From Schistosoma mansoni (Eukaryota; Platyhelminthes; Trematoda; Strigeidida; Schistosomatidae): DNA of 64,000 nt. The position numbers and the translations under genes are program-made. The DNA lies in the NCBI RefSeq assembly GCF_000237925.1, contig NC_031500.1:4957254-5021253 (forward strand), in the 5' to 3' direction. Of this stretch, positions 56,403 to 64,000 are shown one piece after another (position 1 is the stretch's first letter; every line of letters starts with the position of its first letter). The notes under the pieces are model-generated. The model worked only from the letters and a program-made list of their open reading frames with translations, searched no databases and was not told where the DNA came from.

Positions 56403-57499
56403 ATGCAATGTACAACCTCAACTAGAATCAAAATGCCAACGAAATTTACAGCTTAAGGAGTCGAGAGGAATAAAAGACAACAATGTATATGTGAAAGGAT
56501 GTTCACACACAAAACTTCCAGAGAGGATCTTACGTAAGTGGACTGGAAATCTTACTAAAAGCCGAAGGGAGTTATAGTAGCTGCCGTAGAGATGCTATCG
56601 CTTTTTAAGGGAAATTGACTATATGTCTTGATGCAGTTAAATTTTAAAAATATGGTCGCTTCTTTTTAAGTGGTCGTCAAGTCATGAATGTGAGAAAGGG
56701 GATAAAAGTCCAAAGTCGTCTCTGGCTTAAGTTGTTTGCAGGAAGTGATAGTTCCCCAGTACTTTGTGTCCTTCTTAGGAAACAAATGCAACTGTGTGAT
56801 TCAATGACCGTTCTATTGCCGGATTATTCTCAAATCCATTACGTGTTTGGACCCATGTTCCCCCATTTTTAGCTGGACAGGAGTCAAAAAGGTGATTTTG
56901 AAAACTCGAGTGGTCCAGTTGTTGGTATTTAGCGTGCGTCATTTACGGTCGTACGCGGGGTATTCGACTTCAGCTTGTGTAGTTTGGGGCATTTGTATAG
57001 TATGGTCTGGAAGTTAGAGTGTACAATAATTTTGACTTGATGACGACACAACGTACGAACATAACGTGGCCTCAATTCACTATCCTTCATTCGCTAAGGT
57101 TAGTAAGTGGGTTTCAATACTGTAACAGAATTTGTGTCAGTAATAGAAGTCGAAAAATCCGCATCAGCACAGATTCAGTGCATGAATTCGCTCGGACCCT
57201 CGTTTATATAAGTAGAGGATGTGTTTTACTTGGAGGTCAGATTGTAACTTCATCTCACACTGATGATTCATTCGATTCTTTCAATGATCCCTTTCAGCGT
57301 CACGTCTTTGATGTATAACAGTGTACTATATCTACTGGCTACAAATGGCATTCGCACGTGTTACTTGGTTTCCAGACGTTACAGTAGCAGTACTAGGACT
57401 GACGAGCGTGTTAATCCGTTTTTTTAACAGCTTCGAGGCATTATGTCCAATGGACTGCTATACGAAAGTGTTTAACACACTGCTACTATGAAAACTCAA
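56403..57499. other. No recognisable gene
   Basis: 1.1 kb. Open frames at 56684-56872 and 57019-57318 have no recognised similarity. Confidence 0.35.
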
Positions 57500-58860
57500 G
57501 GTCTCTTAATTACTATAAAACCCCTGTATTTTCTGTATATGAATGAATCCTGTAGTAAAGCGCTTCCCACACACTTTGTGCCTTCTCTCTGGTCTTCAAG
57601 TCGGTGTATAGTTCTAGCTCGGGGGTACGGAACTAGCTTAGGGAAGCAAATATAGCGTTCACAATCGGTCAGACGTAACAATTGGCTACAGCCTAGGTCA
57701 AATACATAACAAATTGGCGACGGGGATTCTGGAAAAAATACAGCAGCCGGTGACGTCATTTTGGAATTAAATAATCCATAATAATTGCCGGTGTTCTTTT
57801 TTTGGATTTATTATTATTATTATTCGCATTAAAAAATGTCAATTTCTCCAGAACAGCTACAGCTAATATTGCAGCGACATCAGCAGATGTTAGCCTTCCA
57901 GCAGCAACTATTTGAAATAGTTTTGGACAAGTTTTTCACTAAACAAAATATTTCAAGAAATAAAGAATTTATTTGTAATGCAGATAATGGTGCGAAAATG
58001 GCCGTCTCAAAAGAACGCCCAGCTGAGGGTTCAATTCCCTTCATATCTGATGAAAAAGGCAAAATGGGTAAGTTGGCCGGTTCAGAGCAAGACAATATCT
58101 TGCCAAATGCACATGAAACTGTGACAGTATCAGATGAGCAAGAAAAAGAAGGTTCCGTAGACAAAGCCCCGAGTCTAGAGTCAAATGAAACACTATTAAA
58201 TCCGCCCATCACTGAAGACAAACTTCAGTCAGAACAGAACTACAGTTTACGTGATATTGGCCAAGAAAACTGGAAGGACGCATATCCAGAAAATAACTGG
58301 AACAGTACAGTGAAACAAATTGTGCCAAATGTAATTCAAAATCATCGGGAGACAAAAGCTTATAATGAATCAGCTTCATATTTAATTTCTCATGTCAGTT
58401 TACCAGATATGGGTTCGCGTAATGATGCACATAATTTTGATGAAAATTCTTATGAAGATGAGAAAAATAAATCGGTCGAATCAGATGGTGATCAAAAATC
58501 CAATGCAATTTTATTAGATGCCGATTCCCCTAGTTATCTAATATCCTCTAGTGAAAATCTTAAGGAACTTGATGGAGATGTTTCAGAAAAGCCAAATTCC
58601 GATGACCTAAAATCAAATATCATTCATCATCATCTATTCATTTCTATTGGATTCTGCATTCAATACGAGAAATGTGTTCTAAATAAAGTCATATTATTGT
58701 AAATTGGAGATATGAAGATCCAACATTATTTCGTGGGGGAGGAAAGTGTTGGAGAGTTTTCAAATTACAGATAATTTTTTTAAAATCAGAATCTAACTTT
58801 CGAATCTTCAAAAAAAAGGGGAGGTGTTAAGTCGGCTTACAGTAAACTCTATCAGAGCCT
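57500..58860 (+). mobile_element. LTR-retrotransposon-like remnant with gag-like ORF
   Basis: Fossil. A possible LTR end (...catacataaca) is followed by a primer-binding-site-like aaattggcgacggggattc near 57710. Next is a 288-residue open frame (57836-58702) whose start, MSISPEQLQLILQRHQQMLA, has the Gln-rich form of Ty3/Gypsy gag N-termini. A polypurine-like aaaaaaaggggagg follows at about 58811, then TGTTAAGT, which could open a 3' LTR. No pol is present, and the proposed LTR ends do not visibly match each other. It may be a non-autonomous or internally shortened Gypsy relative. The alternative is an unknown host gene. Confidence 0.35.
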
Positions 58861-60044
58861 CCAGAGGCTCATAAAGAGCCCCAACCAATCAGCGATTAAT
58901 AGAAGCTATGCTACTAAAATAACGAGATCCTGATTGGCTGTTTAACAGAAAGCGTTCATTGTTTCCTTTGTATCATGATCGAGAGAGAGGTTCTGATGAC
59001 CTCAAGAAAATGAACGGCCATACTTAGTTCCTCAGGTGTGTTATCTGAAAAGATAACGGGACTGCTTATACATTTTGTGAAAGCTTGAACAAGGAAATTT
59101 GTCTGAAGAAGTCTTCGCTAAATATACACTGGTCATTAATTTCTCCTGCATTTTAATTTTTTTGTTGCTGGAGAGTGTTGTGATTAAGTATTGCGGAAAG
59201 TTCATCTAATCTTTATGTACCAGTCAGAAATACTCTTTCAAACTCATCATTCTTAAGTGTTTTGCTCGATTCAGAAATATCTTTGCCACACATATCAGGC
59301 TCAACTTACCAGTGCGTTTTTTGTAGTAGCCCTTTTTTATGACTGGAAAGAACCATGAATAGTTGCCAGTTACTCAGTGCTTGTGAAATTTGGCTTTCGT
59401 GTATCAAGGCCGGGCCTAGGCACTATGGGGCTACAATGTCACGTTGAAAAACGAGGAGCGGATCAGTAATATTTCATAGAAACTTAGGAATGTGGCAAGA
59501 TGTTATGGAATTATAAATGTACGAACTTGTAAAAGAGTTCGACAAAGTAAAACCATGTCAAAAATGTAATGGATATGGGTTAAGAACAGGAGACGGATTC
59601 AAAGGGTTTTCTGAGACGCATCATACCGCATGTAACTAATGGATGGAGAAGAGTTGTATAATGCTATTTTCAAGTTTCTTTACTCGAAATGATCCCACAG
59701 CCAATTAAAGTATGGTAGGATGGCTGGCTTCTTAGCTACGGCCTAACTTTAGACTCAAAGGTTCACTGTCAAAAGATTGAAAACCATCAAACGTAAAAGC
59801 TAGCCTAGGGTTTTCCTTTTGTACATCGTATGGCTGAAGGCCAGACGTTACCATAAATCTAAATGAAAAAAAGTCTATATGTGAACACCCTTATGAAGAG
59901 ACTACGATCACAAAGACACAGTTTTCGAAACAGTCAAAAAATTCACCCAACTACTATTGTTATGAATTGTCTATGAAGGTTTGTTTTAAATATCCCCTGG
60001 TGCTGCGTTTTCGTATGAGATAACGTTTTATCGCTGGCAGTATA
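58861..60044. other. No recognisable gene; region upstream of HORMAD
   Basis: 1.2 kb leading to the HORMAD start. No coding homology was seen. It probably includes the promoter or 5' UTR near its right end. Confidence 0.35.
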
Positions 60045-60739
60045 ATGGCGACAGCTGTAGCAGTTAAACAGAATATTGGAAATGTAAACATCGGCTTTAT
60101 TTTAATCTCTTTGACAGTGGTCAAAAATGTTTCCTAACGAGCTAGGAGTCGAAATCCAGTCCCTAGTTTTTATAAAAAAGCTGTTTGCTGTTGCAGTATC
60201 TTATGTTTTGTATTTCAGGGATATTTTTCCTGAATCCGCCTTCCATGACAAACAACTAGAAGGTAAAAAACAATATTAACGTACAAAATTTCAGGGATCG
60301 AGCTAAAGATTTTGAAGGAAAGCTCTATGTTACCTGCTTCTTCTAAAATAGTTTATTGGCTTAAGGGTTGTTTCGATGCTATTGACCGTCATTTTGTAGG
60401 TCTTTTCAACACTACAATAAGAGTTTGTATAGCTTAAATCAGCGACCATTGCGCTTTATTCTGCCGACAAAGATTTACATCCCAGCGAATTTTGTGAATA
60501 TAACATCATTGAATCGTATTGTTTCAGACTTTCTTATGGTCAAGAGAAGCTGTCACTTGATTTGAAAACTGAAAACAAGAGAGAATCCAGCACTTTATGC
60601 GAGATCTCAGACTTCTCTGAAATTGAAGCTCGGAAAGCTACTTTGAGTCTACTCAAAAATATTCAAACTGCTGGAGAAAGACTATCTAAATTACCATCAG
60701 AACTAATGATAACGATGAAGCTGCAGTATTACGACGAAG
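60045..60739 (+). CDS. HORMA-domain protein (HORMAD1/Hop1-like), 5' exons, partial
   Basis: Meiotic chromosome-axis HORMA protein by similarity to HORMAD1/2. Exons 60045-60083, 60118-60262, 60295-60399 and 60443-60739 join in one frame (195 residues). Introns are 34, 32 and 43 nt. Matching blocks along HORMAD1 are FPNELGVEIQSLVFIKKLFA, VSYVLYFRDIFPESAF, IVYWLKGCFDAIDRHFVATI, SEFCEYNIIESYCFRLSYG, ARKATLSLLKNIQ and LMITMKLQYYDE. The start ATG (MATAVAVKQNIGN) is the first in frame. The last visible exon ends in phase 1 at a GTAATC donor. The next exon (family: TPxDYxPPGF) was not found before the Gypsy element, so the rest lies beyond the window or in an intron now invaded by the element. Exons were joined by eye. 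Confidence 0.85.
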
Positions 60740-61084
60740 GTAATCAGGTCTATTAAGTAAATTTCGTAGGCTATCAAGGTGAATATTTCAAATCTTGCTG
60801 ACATCTTTTATTTTAAATCACTGCCAAGACTTACTCATTTTTAAAACTCTGAGTGGGTCTTTAAACTCACTAGTCTGAAAGTCGCAAATTGAAAATGATG
60901 AAAGAATACCGTTTTTGGCTTCACAGACGTTAATAAACCTGGTCCAATAATGAAATGACGTATTCTAGAACAGAATTTCTACTGAAAGTTTCAACCTTAA
61001 GTACATAAAAAAAACTAAAAGTCTATTTTTATTTTCTATTGAGGATACCACGGATATTCTAGTTTTGCAACTAGCAACCAGTAG
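60740..61084. other. No gene seen; probable HORMAD intron
   Basis: Follows the phase-1 donor of HORMAD exon 4. No further HORMA exon is recognised here. Confidence 0.35.
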
Positions 61085-61400
61085 TATCTTCTATAATCGT
61101 TCGTTCCCAGTCGAATAGAAACCAGAAGTCAGACGAGGAGAGGTAGGAAAGATATATTTGATACGTTACCAATATATCGAGGAACCTTTACTATAAGCTG
61201 GCTAATGAACGTAGGAGCTGTGTCCCACGCCGTGTTGCAACGTGATCTGGTGCGGATGCATGACCGAAAGCCTTCAGCTAAACAAGTCCACTTAAACAAC
61301 GTGGTCAGCATCCAATGTCGAACACTTAATGAGCTATTGATTTTGGGGAATTATTTACAGCTACAGATCACTCCCCCCCTAGTGAGGTAGTGATGCCCCT
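61085..61400 (+). repeat. Dispersed repeat family E, copy 2
   Basis: Diverged match to 23400-23700 (gtgatctggtgcggatgcatga; gatatatttgatacgttaccaatatat; tattgattttggggaatt). Unclassified. Confidence 0.45.
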
Positions 61401-61886
61401 AAGACGTGACCAGCCAGAAGTTTAAACCCAACGAGTTTGTCGTTGATAAACACTCTTCTGATAGCTTGCTTCGTTTAGCAGCGTCTGGTCGTCTTTCCTT
61501 AAACTAAAGGACCAAAATGTACAACGTAGCAATAAAGAAATAAAGTACAATGTAAATTTCGGTTCCTTGCGAAACTTCGTCGTTCTTTTCCAGCCGTCCT
61601 GGAAAAGAGGAAAAATAAAACGTGTGAGTGCATGTCGAAAATACACTCGTACTTGCGTAAGGACACAAGATGAGCGGAAAAAAAAAGTAAACCAATACAC
61701 TTACAAACAGCGTAAAAGCGATCGGAAAAAAATGGTTTTTTTTTATGTGTAAAAAAAATATATATACCCTCAAAAAAATGTTTTGTTTTTTTGTTTTGTT
61801 TTTTATATAAATAAACAAAATGAGCATATTAAAAAAAATTTTAAATAATAAACTATGAAAAGGTAATTCAAGATAAAGCTTATGTC
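61401..61886. other. Low-complexity A/T tracts next to Gypsy element
   Basis: Long A and T runs (61675-61860) directly beyond the integrase end of the Gypsy element. It could include the element's 3' non-coding region. No LTR could be recognised. Confidence 0.35.
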
Positions 61887-64000
61887 CTACGTGCAATATT
61901 CGTTAAGATGTTCTGGAAATCTTACTCGTCTTCCAGAACGCGTTGTTTTAGGTTTATCTATCGACGTTGACGAAGTATCAAGTTGTGTGTCGGCTGTCGT
62001 GTAGGGTACTACGAGTGTAGGAGCCGTGTCGTTTGCTTGTACCGAAGGAAATTCGACGTAGCTAGGGTTTCCTTCTAAGTACGCTGCTTTGAGTCGATCG
62101 ATACTGATGCTATCGTTCGTACCGTTCTTATCGACTACATAGTACTTAGGTTCGCGTTGAAGAACTTTGAAGGGTCCTTTGTAAGCTGATTCGAGGGGTC
62201 GTCGATGTGAGTCTCGACGAACGAAGACGTGCGTACTATGTCGTAATTCGGGTTGAACGAAAACATCAGTTGATTGAGGTCGAGTGTGAGCAGGTTTAAC
62301 TGAACGCATAGCGTTTGAAAGCCTACTCATGTAAGAGTTTAGATCCATGTTCAATGAAGAAGCTGAAGGATCCACGAATTCTCCTGGGAGTCGGAGTGTC
62401 GTTCCGTAAACGAGTTGAGATGCCGTGTATCCAATGTCAGCTTTCACTGCATTGCGGATACCTAGCAAGATGAGTGGAAGAGCGTCTGTCCACTGTGAAA
62501 CGTTTGAAGCTGATAATGAAGCTTTTAGTTGTCGATGAAAACGTTCTACCAACCCGTTTGCTTGTGGGTGGTAGGCAGTCGTTCGGAAGCGCGTGATTCC
62601 TAATAGTGTGGTCAGACAACGGAAAAGTCCAGATTCGAACTGGCGTCCGCGGTCTGTAGTGATCGTGGAAGGGCAGCCGAAATTTGCTACCCATCGTTCG
62701 ACGAAAGCGCGGGCCACGGTTTCAGCAGTAATGTCCTTAATCGGTACTGCTTCTGGCCATCGAGTAAGACGGTCTACGCATGTTAGGAGATGTGAGTATC
62801 CGTTCGAGTCGGGTAAGGGTCCTACCAAATCTAGATGGACGTGGTCGAAACGAGCGTCAGGGGTTTTGAAAGAGCCTAAGGGACATTTGTTGTGTCTTAT
62901 GACTTTAGATTTCTGACAGCTTACACAGGAGCGTGCCCACTCCCTCACGTCTTTATTCATGCCAGGCTAGCAAAAGCGTTCGGCTATAAGTTTGACTGTT
63001 GCACGAGCACTTGGATGAGAAAGATTGTGCAACGTATTGAAGACGTTGCGTCGATAATGTTTTGGTACTATTGGACGATCCCTACCTGTAGATGTGTCGC
63101 AAAGTAAGGTTTCCTTACCTGTTCCCATCTGCTTAATACTTAGTTTAAGAGTTGTCGAGGATAACTCATGCTGAAGATCAATGTCTTCTTTTTGAAGCTG
63201 AGCGAGTTTAAGAAGGTCGATTCCTTGGAAACTGTTCAAGGAACTTATTCGAGACAAGGCGTCTGCGACTACATTGTTTGCTCCAGAAATGTGTTGTATG
63301 TCTGAAGTAAACTGCGAAATGTAGTCGAGTTGTCGAGACTCTCGCGGTGAGTACTTGTCTGAAGATGAACTTAAGGAGAAGGTAAGAGGTTTGTGATCGG
63401 TAAAAAGCGTGAATTCTCTTCCTTCGATGGAATGTTGGAAATGCCATACAGCACAATACATAGCTAGGAGTTCCCTACCGATCGTGCTGTACCTAGATTC
63501 CGCGTCTAACAACCGTCTGGAGAAAAATCCTAAAGGTTGCCACGAGTTGTTAACCCATTGTTGTAAGACTCCTCCGATTGCTGAGTCGGATGCGTCTACT
63601 GCGATACTAATGGGCGTTTGAGTGTCCTGATGAGCAAGCAGGGTTGCTTTAGCGATGTGTTCCTTAACTGTGGAGAATGCTTTACGGGCTGTGTCGTCTA
63701 AACTAATTGATTTTGCATTTCCACGAAGCTGATCGGTTAACGGTTTCATAAGGGATGCGCATTTGGGTATGAACCGTCTATAGAAACTTACAAGTCCGTT
63801 AAAAGTTCGTAACTGCTTGATCGTGGTCGGTTCTGGGTAATCCAGAATGGCCGCCACCTTGCTTCTAAGGGGTCGGATGCCTTGGGCATCAATAGTGTGT
63901 CCTAAGAAGTCTAAGGAGTTGGTTCCGATTTGGCATTTCTAAATGTTTACAGTAATGCCATGCCTTTGGAGTCGATCGAAAACAATGTCCAGATGCTTGA
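61887..64000 (-). mobile_element. Ty3/Gypsy LTR retrotransposon, 3' pol portion (fossil)
   Basis: The minus-strand pol part enters from the right edge. It has the end of the reverse transcriptase (connection region, FLGHTIDAQGI), RNase H (ISIAVDASDSAIGGVLQQW; FTLFTDHKPLTF; NNVVADALSR), the zinc-binding integrase N-terminus ([22 protein letters not shown]) and the integrase core ([49 protein letters not shown]). A C-terminal integrase tail follows. The order RT-RNase H-integrase is that of Ty3/Gypsy. It is broken, with about two interruptions in the visible part. gag, protease and the 5' LTR would lie beyond the window, and no 3' LTR was identified. Confidence 0.88.

Noticed and set aside
57019-57318. 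99-codon open frame
   Set aside because: No recognised similarity. Could be host, but unsupported from sequence alone.
60295-60442. Alternative HORMAD intron beginning gttgtttcgatgc at about 60366
   Set aside because: That segment encodes GCFDAIDRHF, which matches the family (GCYDALQKKY), so it is exon. The real intron starts at 60400.

Overview
The window is AT-rich, intron-rich eukaryotic DNA that is mostly transposable elements with a few host genes between them. Introns of about 29-43 nt cluster at the 5' ends of genes. CR1- and RTE-clade LINEs are abundant and a Ty3/Gypsy element is present. Together these point to a schistosomatid flatworm (Schistosoma, Trichobilharzia or a close relative). 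The species cannot be fixed from sequence alone. There are three 200-N assembly gaps, at 6585, 9063 and 31705.

Host genes, all assembled by joining exons by eye:
(1) A signal peptide peptidase (HM13/SPP) 5' part, minus strand, 2197-3081. Its 3' exons run off the left end.
(2) TMA7, a 63-residue single-exon gene, plus strand, 24591-24782.
(3) A complete 13-exon nucleolar GTPase GNL2/NGP1, minus strand, 27640-45784. Its first four introns are 33-35 nt, one intron is of GC-AG type, and the later introns are loaded with transposons.
(4) A PLAC8-family cysteine-rich protein, minus strand, 45968-46378, ending only 183 bp upstream of the GNL2 start.
(5) The 5' four exons of a HORMAD-type (Hop1-like) meiotic HORMA protein, plus strand, 60045-60739. 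Its remaining exons are not visible in the window.

Left third (1-24.4 kb): nested short retroposon tails and an RTE 5' fragment (1-1.75 kb), then the HM13 gene. Next come CR1/RTE debris (5.2-9.1 kb) and two almost identical head-to-head copies of a CR1 LINE forming a 1.25-kb inverted repeat (9.3-13.2 kb). A 4.8-kb CR1 LINE with two open ORFs (14709-19508) is inserted precisely inside an older ~1-kb repeat. Its ORF1/ORF2 junction has the layout of a -1 programmed frameshift site: slippery A AAA AAC, a 7-nt spacer and a stem-loop.

Middle (24.4-46.4 kb): TMA7, degraded CR1, then GNL2. GNL2 introns hold a near full-length but broken RTE LINE (32.7-36.6 kb), a solo LTR, tRNA-like SINE fragments and RTE end fragments.

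Right third (46.9-64 kb): the most unusual object is a 2777-bp DNA transposon at 47348-50124. It has perfect 54-bp terminal inverted repeats, six 31-bp subterminal tandem repeats and two multi-exon coding regions. One resembles the N-terminal part of a poorly characterised transposase-like family and is broken. The other resembles DUF4806 proteins and is open throughout. I could not assign it to a named superfamily. After it come degraded CR1, an older CR1 copy, an LTR-element-like remnant (about 57.5-58.9 kb), the HORMAD exons, and the pol part of a Ty3/Gypsy element running off the right end.
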